A stretch of 64,000 nucleotides of DNA, taken from Valencia hispanica. Lineage: Eukaryota > Chordata > Actinopteri > Cyprinodontiformes > Valenciidae. The notes under the pieces are model-generated. The model was not told where the DNA came from. It did not search any database and saw only the letters and a list, made by a program, of their open reading frames with translations. Position numbers and translations under genes: made by a program. The stretch covers positions 46,813,541 to 46,877,540 of the forward strand of contig OY747714.1 of the NCBI GenBank assembly GCA_963556495.2. The letters are read 5' to 3'. Positions 11,867-22,456 of the stretch are shown piece after piece. Within the stretch, counting starts at the first letter, position 1; every line of letters begins with the position of its first letter.

Positions 11867-12609
11867 AGAAGACACCTAGTTGGGTGATCATAGCGTGTGT
11901 GTGTGTGTGCCACCACCTTGTGGGTGTGTCACGAGTGCGTCAGTGCGCTTGTGTGTGCGTGCTTGAGTATTCACACGACTGAATATCCCTGCCTTCTTCA
12001 TACACGTACTGTACTGCTATGACAGCCGCATGTTACAATAAATCATCAAAAGCATCCTGGATCCAGCGTTTCTGTTTAGGCCCCAGCGCGTCATACAAAT
12101 CCACAGGACCCATCATAGCCTCTCAGCGGATAGATAAATCATCCCAATACCGCAACATTTGTCAACAAAAAAGGCAATCTATGAAGAGCATCACGCTGCG
12201 CACCTAAAGGCAAACAGGAAATACTTATCAGCAGGAGGACCAAGATGCAGCTAAGCGACATGTCACACAGTTCATTCACCTGAATACAGGTAAGCTTACC
12301 TGTTTCATGTTCTTTGTGGATCGAGCCGGATGAACTGATCCTTTTTTATTATGATGCCGCCGAGCATCTGATTCGGATGAATTAATGAAGGAAGTGGACG
12401 TAATTGCACTGTTGGCCGCCCTAATTCTCCATGCTAGACAAAAGGCCTGTCATTGAAAGAGGATGATTAAACGCGCAGCGCAGATGTTGTCCGGAAACGA
12501 AGTTGTTGAATTGTTCAAACTTGGATGCAATGAGCGTGACTTTTGAATGAGATATCATATCTACGATTTTTATGCTGGTTTGTGTGAAATAAAAGACAAA
12601 TAAAGAAAA
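11867..12609. other. Leader region before the BEL/Pao ORF; candidate 5' LTR, not delimited
   Basis: It contains a GT repeat at about 11897-11910 and AATAAA near 12038. By position it should include the 5' LTR and leader of the BEL/Pao element. I could not find a matching 3' LTR because the 3' half of the element is missing, so no borders can be set. Confidence 0.35.
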
Positions 12610-15600
12610 ATGAGTCAAGCAGGTGCAAAGTCACAAATGCAAAGTCCAACTATGGAAAGTGAAGTTAAACTCACGGCAAAAGCCTTGGGAAATAAAATCG
12701 AGCGACTCCGAAATGAGCGTAAAACAGCTGTCAATAAAATCAAAGCGCTAATACCACAAATGAAATCTCAGATGAAATCAAAGGAAAATGTCTCACAAAT
12801 CCTTTCAGATCAGGAAAACCTAAATGCACTATGTGAAATGGCCTATTCTAAAAACACAATGAATTGCTTCCATTATTACCGTAGCAGGAAAGAGAAAAAC
12901 AAAAGGAATGGTTTACCACCATTATGGAGTATTCGGAGGCATTTAAAGATGCAGAGAAAGACTGGCAAAAGGAAAACATGCAGGCTGCAAATAAAAGTGC
13001 AGAAGAGTCTCAGCCATCACCATCGGTGTGCTGATAAGGAAGAACACTCCCCTGAGCATGATAACCAGAATCAAGTGCAACCTGGCGACAGCATTTCAAA
13101 TGTTGGGAGTAAAAGATCTCGTTCCCATCATTCCTCCACAATCTCACGCTCCTCTGCACAATGGAAGGCTGAAGCGGAGCTGGCAGCTTTAGAAGCCAAA
13201 CAAAAACGGCTTAAAGAAAGGCATGCACTTGAGGAGGAAGAAGAGAAATTACGTTAAAAGAAAGGAAAAATGTTCAGTTGGACTGTGCAATTGCTGAAAA
13301 AATGGCTACACTGAGTGTGATAAAGGCTAAAGGCAGTACTACCAGTGGTGGTTATAAATCAAGAGCTTCTGATGGGATGAATTCATATCTGGAAAAGAAC
13401 CAGCTACAACATCGTCATCCAGAAAAGACACAGCTTCTTAATGCAGATGGCACAGAATTTATTCCACCTCTTTCTACTAAACCCAAGAGGCACACATATG
13501 GCAAGGCACCTCCATCAGGAAAGATACCTACACTGAACGTATCCCAGTCTCATGCAAATGGTCCGCCTCAGCACCATTCAAGGTTTCCTCAAAGACATGA
13601 GAATATACTGAAACAGGATGGAGATACATTTAGTGAAAAGGGGGATGGTGTAATTGATATAATGAGAAAGCAAAATAACATTACATCACTTCTCATACAG
13701 CAGCAATGCCTGTCTGCTCTACCTGAGAGAGAAATACCAGTATTCGACGGCAACCCTCTGATGTATCACACCTTTATGAGAGCATTTGAAAATGGTGTGG
13801 AAGGAAATACGAATAACAATTATGATCGATTGTATTTCCTAGAGCAATATACAAAGGGACATGCAAAGGAACTTGTGAGAAGTTGCCAATATATTGATGC
13901 AGAAAGAGGATATTCAAAGGCAAAAGCTTTGTTAAAGGCAAGGCAATTTTATTTGTATAGCACACTTTCAACAGCAGGGTAATTCAAGGTGCTTTACATG
14001 ATTTGGTGATTTAAAAGAAACACATAAAAGAAACACACATTATACATGATACACAATAAAGCAAGAGAAAAATAAAATAAAAAAAGCAAGAGAGCATGAA
14101 CACATTTCATACATATGACATCAAGCATTTACTCGAAGGCAATTCTAAACAGATGGTTTTTAGTCTTGATTTAAAGCAGTTCAGAGTTTCAGCAGCTCTA
14201 CACTCGTCAGGAAGTCTGTTCCAGATAAGGGGAGCATAGAAACTGAAAGCTGCTTCTCCATGTTTAGTTCTGAGTCTAGGGATGTTTAGTAGGCTAGAGT
14301 TGGAGGACCTGAGTGGTCTTGGTGGTTGGTACCGTGACAACAGGTCTTCAACATATTTTGGTGCTAAGCCATGTAATGATTTATAAACTAGTAAAAGTAT
14401 TTTAAAGTCTATTCTCTGAGCTACAGGGAGCCAGTGTAAGGACTTTAGAACTGGGGTGATGTGCTCTACTTTCCTGGTTCTAGTGAGGAACGCGAGCGGC
14501 AGCGTTCTGGATCAGCTGCAGCTGTCTGATTGACTTTTTAGGCAGACCTGTGAAGATGCTGTTGCAGTAATCAATCCGACTAAAGATAAACGCATGGATG
14601 AGTTTTTCTAGGTTGTGTTGCAAAATCAGTCCTTTAATCCTAGAAATGTTCTTCAGGTGATAGAAGGCTGACCTTGTTATTACCTTTATGTGACCCTGGA
14701 GGTTCAGGTCTGAGTCCATTACTACACCTAGGTTTCGAACCTGATCAGTAGTTTCTAGCTGTATTAACTGAAGATGTGTGCTGACTCTTGATCGTTCCTC
14801 CTTGGGTCCAAAAATAATCACTTCAGTTTTGTTTCTATTCAGCTGGAGAAAGTTATGGCACATCCATCCATTTATTTGGTCAATGCATTGATTTAGGGTT
14901 TGAATGGGTTCAGAGTCACCTGGTGACATTGTAATGTAGAGCTGAGTGTCATCTGCGTAGTTATGGTAGCTAATGTTATTGGTCGCTATAATCTTGCCTA
15001 GTGGGAGCATGTAGATATTAAATAAGAGGGGCCCCAGGATGGAGCCCTGGGGCACCCCACATGTGATTTCTGTAAGGAGCATTACGGAAATGAGCTGAAG
15101 GTGGAAGAGGGCATTGTCATGGCCACAAATCAAAACGGAGGATGTGAGAACTCTGCAAGAATACAGTGTCTTTCTCCGCAGCTGCTGTAATGCTATGGAA
15201 GATGTGCAGTACCTACATGACCTGGACACAACCTCTAATATGCTGGACATTATAAGGAAACTTACAAAATGAGAGACCGATGGAGGAGTCATGCCTGTGA
15301 CCTGCGGGAGAAATTTGGCAGGAGACCAAAGTTTACTGACATCACAACCTTTGTTGAAAGACAAGTGAAGATTCTCACTGACCCTGTGTTCGGCAATATA
15401 CAAGAGGCACCTGCAATTCATAAAGGAGGGAACAAACCTAAAATCCCACATCGTTTTGGAATTAAAGGGACAAGCTTTGCCACCACCGTAAATCATGTGG
15501 AAAGAAATTATTGGTCTGAAAATAAGACCAAAGATACTCACCAAACAAGGAAGAATGTATGCCCATGCTGTAAAGGAGGACACTCACTGGAGAAGTGTGC

Positions 15601-16806
15601 ACAGTTGGAGAGAATGGTCCACAAAGAGAAGATGGGCTTCTTGAAGGAGAAAGGATTCTGTTATGGCTGCCTGTGTAAAGGACATGTCAGCAAAGAATGC
15701 CGTAAAAGTATCTCCTGTGTAAAATGTGGCTTGAAACACCCAACTGTACTACACAGGGACAACGTGAGTGGTGATGACCAGACTGAGGAATGTCACAGCG
15801 TCTGTGGACAACACCCTGGTCTCAAGCGGTCTTACGGGGGCTGTTGAACAGAACTGCAAACTTCCCATAGTGCCGGTCCTGGTTAAAGCAAAAAGGGGTT
15901 GTAAAACTATCTGTACATATGCCTTTCTGGACCAAGGCAGCACGCCGGTATTCTGCACGGAGAATTTAATGCACAGACTCCATATCACTAGAAGAAAGAC
16001 CAACATTCTCTTGAGAACTATGGGTCAGGAAAGGGTGGTGACCAGCTACGTGGTGCCCGAGTTGGAGATAGCTGCACTGGATGGTGAAAACTTCATTGAC
16101 TTGCAGAGAGCCTACACACAGGAGTCAATGCCAGTATATCGAAGCAAAATACCAACTGAAAGGGACTTGAGAAAGTGGCCATACTTAAAGCACATTGCTT
16201 TACCTCAAATCGATGCAGGAATTGATCTGCTCATAGGGACTAATGTTCCTAAAGCCATGGAGCCACTGGAGGTGATCCGCAGCGTGAACGATGGCCCTTA
16301 TGCTATTAGGACTGTACTGGGCTGGACAGTAAATGGGCCACTGATGGGAGGAAATAGTGGGCAGGCCATTGAGTCAGTTACAGTAAACAGAGTTTCCATT
16401 ATAAACTTGGATGAGATGTGGAAGCAGCAGTATAAGAATTACTTTCCAGAAACTATTATGGATGAGCAGCCAGGACTTTCTAAAGAGGATCAGAAGTTCT
16501 TGGAGCTGGTGAGCGCATCTGTTAAACACCTGGACGGTCATTATCAGACCTGTCTGCCATTCAGGGATCCGGAGGTCAGCATGCCTAATAATAGGTAGGT
16601 CGTGAAGCAGAGGCTGCATCATCTGAAAAGTAGGCTTCAGAGGGACCCACTGCTCCACTCAGAGTATACCATCTTTATGAAGAACCTGCTTGTAAAGGGC
16701 TATGCCGAAAGGGTACCTGAGAGTGAGCTGGATGGTCGTATCAGTAAAGCCTGGTATATACCACACCATGCCGTCCGTCATCCTATAAAAGGAAAGCTGA
16801 GGGTGT
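12610..16806 (+). mobile_element. BEL/Pao LTR retrotransposon, broken and 3'-truncated
   Basis: The gag-like start at 12610 (coiled-coil, Lys-rich) has a frameshift near 12880. The next open part, from 13278, ends in the BEL-type gag core (REIPVFDGNPLMYHTFMRAF). Coding resumes at about 15074 after a LINE insertion, with a stop at 15268-15270, then Cys/His knuckles ([27 protein letters not shown]), an aspartic protease with LDQGS (about 15934) and the start of reverse transcriptase to 16806. There it abuts an Ig exon relic. Domain order is that of BEL/Pao. The polymerase palm, integrase and 3' LTR are absent. Confidence 0.85.
13939..15073 (-). mobile_element. L2/Rex1-like LINE inserted into BEL/Pao gag
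   Basis: On the - strand this reads from a reverse-transcriptase block ([16 protein letters not shown], about 15070-15020) through [15 protein letters not shown] to the C-terminal end, then a 3' UTR ending at 13939 with a GGCAA repeat tail. AAGG flanks both sides (13935-13938 and 15074-15077), consistent with a short target duplication. It is 5'-truncated and interrupted by stops, and is the same family as 4945-5752. Confidence 0.85.
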
Positions 16807-17110
16807 ACACCAGTAGACTGCAGTGTCCTTTTATTCCAATATAACTGATGTTACAGGTAGAACCAGGTGGTTTGTCCCATCCATCTCTACACTGAGTCCT
16901 GGTTTCTTTGGTTGTTTTCCTCCACACAGACCATCCAGCAGAGCTGTTGTTCTCCTCACAGCTCAGAGACACAGATTCTCCTTTAAAGAACTGAGATATG
17001 CCAGTTGACAGAAAGTAAAAAGCTCCTCTTCCTCTTTGAGGACCGCTACATATCAGAGGCTCTGAGAGCTTTTCTCTGCAGCACAAACCAGGAAACACTC
17101 ACATCCAAGA
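16807..17110 (-). pseudogene. FCRL-like Ig1 exon relic
   Basis: On the - strand, [19 protein letters not shown] and GSTCNISY identify the first Ig domain of the FCRL-like family found in the cluster. Exons 1 and 2 are missing: upstream sequence (the AGGAAGAGGAGC block) is joined almost directly to ISQFFKGE. The exon is cut at its 3' end by the BEL/Pao junction near 16806. It is not functional. Confidence 0.85.
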
Positions 17111-17690
17111 ACAGAGGTGAGAAACCCACAAACTCAGCATCACATGGAGACTAGACCAGATCTTATTGCTTTATATCAATAAGCTGTTAGATTGTTTTAG
17201 TCAAGTACAAAGTTTGACTAATAGAAACAAAAGTCGATCAGTGTTGTTCAACACATTTTCTAAAAACATGAACTGATGGTTCAAGACGTCTGAACTTCAC
17301 AACTCAAACCCACAGCTCCCTCCTTTTCCAAAGCTATTTCTGCATAACAAAGTTCCGCTGCAGCATTTAAGGTCACAGTTTTGCACACCAGTATAAAAGA
17401 AGCAGAGATGTGATGCCTGGAAGTATTACTGAAATAATCAAGACGTGACCGATCACCAGGTTGAGTTCAATACCCCAATAACACAGTGGAGGGGATGAAG
17501 ATATGGTCTGTTCTCCAGAGCAGCATTAGGGTTATAAAGTGTCCCATTTTACAGTAATGCAGGTTATTTTCAGCACTTAGTTTCTTCCTGTTTTTTGTTT
17601 TTGTTTTGTTTTTTGCACATTTCCATGTGCTGTCAGTGGGGAGTGGGCGCCCCCTCCTGGCTGCTGACAGAAGGGCTTCAGGACTGAGCA
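17111..17690 (-). other. Upstream DNA of the FCRL-like relic; no gene
   Basis: The first part is related, in opposite orientation, to the DNA before gene G (the GAGTTTGTGGGTTTCTC block at about 42185). The rest shows nothing recognisable. Confidence 0.5.
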
Positions 17691-18377
17691 GACGGGAATC
17701 ATCGGGGCCGTTTACCAACAGCTTTAAACAGATGGGTTCTAAGGTCTTTCTGTGGGTTGGGAGAAATGTTTGTTACCATAAAGAGCCGTTTGGAGAGCTC
17801 CATCTTGTTTTTAGGTTTGCTTTCAAACTGCCAGAGCATCTGTTTTTGTCCTAAAATCTCCAGAAGAAGAAGAACTCCAGACACCTTAAAAGATGTGTTA
17901 AAGATGTGCTGTTTAATTCCAGACATCATTACTTCACTTCATGTTGATTTTTACTTTTTATTTGGGTTCTGTGAAACAGCAAATCTGGGAAAAACATAAA
18001 ATCGCTCAAATTAAATAAAACATTTCTTAATGAACATCATAAGAAAGTCCAATTAAAGTATAACTAAAGCTCAGTAAAGCATTGTTTGGTCTTTATTCAT
18101 ACATTCACATCAATTTAGTAATATTGCCATGTTTCTGTAATATTTCAACATGTCCAGGTGCTTTAAATGTTCTAAGGTAACAGCTGCTGGTGGTTTTTTC
18201 ATAATTTTAAGACAGAAAATACAGTCCAGGTTGTTTCTTGATAAGTTATTTATTTTGTTTAGAGATTTCTTAAAGCAGTAATTGGTTGAAAAAACACAGA
18301 AAAATCATCTGGTGTAGCTAAAGTTTTGTAAAGTGGTGATTTCACATTTCTTCTATAAGTTTGCAGACAAATTCATT

Positions 18378-20730
18378 TCAGAAGTGATGCTCTGTGGTCA
18401 CAGCAGTGGTGACATCATCGTATACATCGTCCAATCCCTGCCCAGCGTGGAAGGATGATGTCATCTCCTTTGACACAGGTGGGACCTTAACTGAATTTAG
18501 AAAAAGGTTTTTATTGGAAAGCAAGAAACGTATTGATCGACTGACTGACAGGTCGGTGGATGATTCAGAGTGTTACCTGTGGTTCTCTGGCAATATAAAG
18601 ACAGAAAGAGGAGGGTGGAGATGAAGTACGGACAAAACACCACCAGGTGGCAGAGCAGTCTGATGTGGAGGGAGACTCTGGGAGGAGGCGGGGCTCTGGT
18701 GATGGGCGGGTCTGTGCTGGTGGGCGTGGTGTCAGGCGGGGATGGAGTTGGAGGTTTTCCTGCAGACAGTTTAAAGCTGCATTATGTCATATTTTTCTTT
18801 AAATAAATGGCCTGTACTGGTACAGCGCTTTATTTAGTCCTTGACCCCAAAGCACTTCACACTACATTCATGTTTAAGTCACTGGTGACCTGCTACATTG
18901 CTGGGGCACAGTGACAGAAGCGAAGCTGCTGAACACTGGCACCACCTCTGACCACCACCAGTAGGCAGGAGGGTGAAGTGTCTTGTCCAAGGACACAACG
19001 ACTGAGACGGACAAAACTGGGACTGGAACCAGCAACCCTCCGGTTTCAAGACGAACTCCTAACTCCTGAGCCACAGTCCTCCAACAAAATAAGACAGTTT
19101 TTCAAATCTATTGTAAGTTTTTACATATCCTGATGATACGATTGAATCCAATACTTTTTGCAGCGGTTGCATGTAGAGGCTGCAATTCTATTTATTTTAA
19201 GGTAGTTCGGGTCGGTACCACCTTGTGAGGGTGTGTGCCGTGATGTAATGACGTACGTACCCACGTATGCGCGTTCACGATGAGGCGCTGTTCTCCGTTA
19301 GTTAGCCGCTAGATAAGCTAAGCTAGCCAGCCCAGACGTAAGGTAAAGAAGAGACGAATTTTGTCCAGTGCTACAAAAGAAGAAAAATGACCTCTGACCT
19401 TCAGAGCTTGGATTAATGAGCATGCGCTTAAACGTCAGTGCGCATTTTGCTGACTGCAGTTCCTCTAACGGCCACATGGAGCACTCTCTGCAACTCTCTC
19501 AGCAAACTACGCAGAGCAGCTTTAATTTGATACATTAATATGAAAGGGAGGAACCTTTAAAAAAAGGATAAATAATATTTTTCTACTCTCAAACTGACAG
19601 ATGGAGATTTTTGAACTGATGAAGATTTTCCAGGAAGTCCTACATATGTTGCTGTGGCCAAGCAGACAAAGTTAGCAATGACATCACAGTCCCACACTGT
19701 GATTCTATAGGCTAAAACTTTCAGGGGGCGGGGTTAGCACAACAAAACTGTAAAAAGATTATATGTTTGTGTTTAACTTAGTTATACAGAAAGTTTAATT
19801 TCAAAGAGGAGAAGGTAAAGAATCTGACATTAATGTTTTACATCAGTTAAACTTAAAGTGAAGCTGCTGACCTTTAACAGAGATCCAGCTGGATGGAGAC
19901 TCTCCATGACCCCTGATGTTACACCTGTAGAGGCCTTCATCAGAGCTGGTCACCTGGTGGAGGGTCATGTGACCTGCAGGCTCAGTCCTGATGAGGGAGC
20001 CATCTTTATAGAAATCAGCAGCTGGGAGGTTGGAGGGAGTGGTCTTTGTCTGACAGCTCAGAGTGACGTCATCTCCCTCCATCACAGGGAGGACAGGACT
20101 CTGCAGGATCACTGATCCACCTCAACACAGAGACAAACTACAGCATTTCATCCATTTCCACATCAGCTTCATCATCACTAACTCCACAGTCTGATCTTAC
20201 TAGTGAAGGTGAGATTGATGCTGCTGCTGGATGCTCCCTCTCTGGACTCACACCAGTAGACTCCACTCTCCGATGGATCGACATAAAACATGTTACAGGT
20301 TGAACCAACTGTTGTCCCCCACTGAACTCCACACTGAGTCCTATTTTCTCTGCTTGTGTTCCTCCTCACAGTCCATCTAGCAGAGCTGTTGTTCTCCTCA
20401 CAGCTCAGAGACACAGATTCTCCTTTAAAGAACTGAGATCTGCTGGGACTCACAGTCAGACGAGCTGAAATAACAAAACATTCATCCTTTCATTAGTTTC
20501 ACAGGATAAAATAGAGATCAGGAGTTGAAGGAAGCCGTTTCTAACCTTGGTTTGTTGAGCAGCTCAGCAGAGAGATCAGAGCTGCAGAGAAATGAATCTC
20601 AGGTTAGTCGGAGCTTTAATGAGCGCTCTGCCGTGGGAAGCAGCAGTGATCGTCTCTCAACATTTCCACACCAACACACGTCCAGCAGATGAGACTCACC
20701 CAGCAGCCTGTGGACAGATGTTCCCTCCAT
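18378..20730 (-). CDS. Fc-receptor-like two-Ig-domain membrane receptor, gene A
   Basis: Exons on the - strand: 20730-20700, 20581-20546, 20464-20201, 20111-19872, 18759-18577 and 18490-18378. All junctions are phase 1, giving 288 residues. Residues 1-22 are a signal peptide split over two exons. Ig1 spans 23-110 with C44/C94, W53 and an extra pair C67/C79; possible N-glycans at 48, 58, 63 and 106. Ig2 spans 111-190 with C130/C174 and DEGLYRC. A Pro-rich stalk (192-218) leads to a membrane segment at about 225-246 with no charged residue. The tail contains DDVYDDV with Y275. The architecture resembles teleost Fc-receptor-like proteins; binding to immunoglobulin is inferred, not shown. TNQ is followed directly by Ig1. 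No disabling change seen. Confidence 0.85.
18771..19525. mobile_element. TTAA-flanked non-autonomous transposon in intron 4 (unit A)
   Basis: It begins TTAAAGCTGC and ends GCAGCTTTAA, a 10-bp terminal inverted repeat with TTAA at both outer ends. A related copy with the same left end lies outside the cluster at 49652. The same element is at 22850-23604 (unit B), 26870-27337 (C) and truncated at 30340-30528 (D). TTAA ends suggest piggyBac-type integration; that is inference. Its left end lies only about 10 bases from the splice acceptor of the membrane exon. Confidence 0.6.
18807..19082. mobile_element. SINE-like interspersed repeat nested in the intron transposon (unit A)
   Basis: It starts ATGGCCTGTAC...ACAGCGCTTTATTTAGTCC, contains CCACCACCAGTAGGCA and AAGGACACAACGAC, and ends in CTGAGCCACAGTCCTCC. 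This matches a very common teleost repeat. AAATAA lies on both sides as a possible target duplication. Unit C keeps an uninterrupted empty site. Confidence 0.7.
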
Positions 20731-22456
20731 TCTGCAGCTGGATGAAATGAGACCAACAGCAGGTTGACAGACAGTAAGAAGCTCCTCTTCCTCTTTGAGG
20801 ATCACTACATCTTGTCGAATCAACCACAAGGTTTTTCTACAGCAGATTTCAACATTGATAAAACATCTATAGCATGTCTCGACTACTTCCTGTTGCTGTG
20901 TACTTGAAGACTTTCAACCTCAACTTCCTGATTTTTGTCTGACCAACCCAAACATTTAGTACCACTGTTTAAGCTCTTCCTCCTATTAAATCTCCCCTGA
21001 ACAGCTACTGAATCCCTCTGCAGCCTCAGTGGAGCAGACCTGAACCAGGTAGAGATGCACAAACTAGATGCTGACATATAAGCCGTGTTTGAAGGACTGA
21101 CACAGCAAGGTGAACATCACTGTTGGTACTTCAGTCTTCTCTAAGTCATCTAAAAAGTTCACTTCCTAAAAGCTAGTGTCTGCCTGAACATGATACATAA
21201 TCAGAAAGAGAAGAACAAGCTGATGTTTATCTGGTAAAACAACAACAATGCTCTAAGAGTGGCTGATTGGGTCTTTAGGGTTCGGCTCTCACTGGGCTAC
21301 ATTTGTCAAATCTGAGCATAAATGTTGTTTCAAAGTAAATGTGACGAGCATTCTGTTTAAGCTGCTGTTTATGACACATTATTTCACCTCTCTGCAGATT
21401 CACCCAAATCCTAGCATTACAATCTGCCTCCAAATACATGAAATGTCAGCTCAGCAGAAGGTAAGTGGGCTGAGGTGATGTGTGACGTTGACCGGTACCA
21501 GACGGACACATCTGGACCTCTGGAACTGACCTCCTGGAGAGGGTTTCCAGACTCTCTCTGTCCGGCGTTGTCTGGGCAGAGAGAGTCCCTTGGTGAGTGA
21601 AAGGCTCGCATCTCTGCAGCTGATTCTTCTGCTTTTTATTGGCAGCTGGCAAAAACTGTTCAAATGCATCACAGCAGCCCTCTAGGTGTAGATCAACAAA
21701 GATGAAAACAAGAATAGACTCCATGGATCACTGTAGTTCCTCTATACTAGCACTGCTTAGTGTGGCTTCACTCTATCACACCTGTTACGTTACAAATACA
21801 CAACTTCAGTCAGAAAGTCACAACTTAAACCAACAGCTTCCTGATTTTCTCTGTCAAGGTTGTGCAACAAAGTAGTGCTGCGTTGTTAAACATACTGTTT
21901 TTGAAAGAGTTACTTTTAAAAAATGCAGGGTAATATTTATGCAAAACCCACCACTGTATTCACACTGGGCAGACGGGAATCATCGGGGCCGTTTACCAGC
22001 AGCTTTAGCCAGAACGGTTCTAAGGTCTTTCTGTGGGTTGGGAGAAATGTTTGGTAAATCTGGGAAAAACATAAAAATGCTTTAAATTAAATACAAATAT
22101 TTCTTCATGAACATCATAACAAAGCCGAATTAAAATATAACTAAAGCTCAGTAAAATATTGCTTGGTTTTTATTCATATATTCACATCAATTTAGTAAAA
22201 TGACCATATTTCTGTAATATTTCAACATGTCCAGGTGCTTTAAATGTTCTAAGGTAACAGCTGCTGGGATGTTTTCTTCATAATTTTAAGACAGAAAATA
22301 CAGTCCAGGTTGTTTCTTGATAAGTTATTTATTTTGTTTAGAGATTTCTTAAAGCAGTAATTGGTTGAAAAAACACAGAAAAATCATCTGGTGTAGCTAA
22401 AGTTTTGTAAAGTGGTGATTTCACATTTCTTCTATAAGTTTGCAGACAAATTCATT

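Larger units (their letters stand above)
17691..21971 (-). repeat. FCRL-like tandem unit A
   Basis: First of four direct tandem units that each begin with GACGGGAATCATCGGGGCCG. From about 18230 onward it differs from unit B only at scattered positions. Its first 500 bases are more diverged and include about 200 bases (about 17772-17985) absent from B, C and D. Confidence 0.9.

Noticed and set aside
18378..18490. Canonical ITIM in the FCRL-like tail
   Set aside because: The residue two before Tyr is Asp or Glu, so the ITIM consensus is not met.
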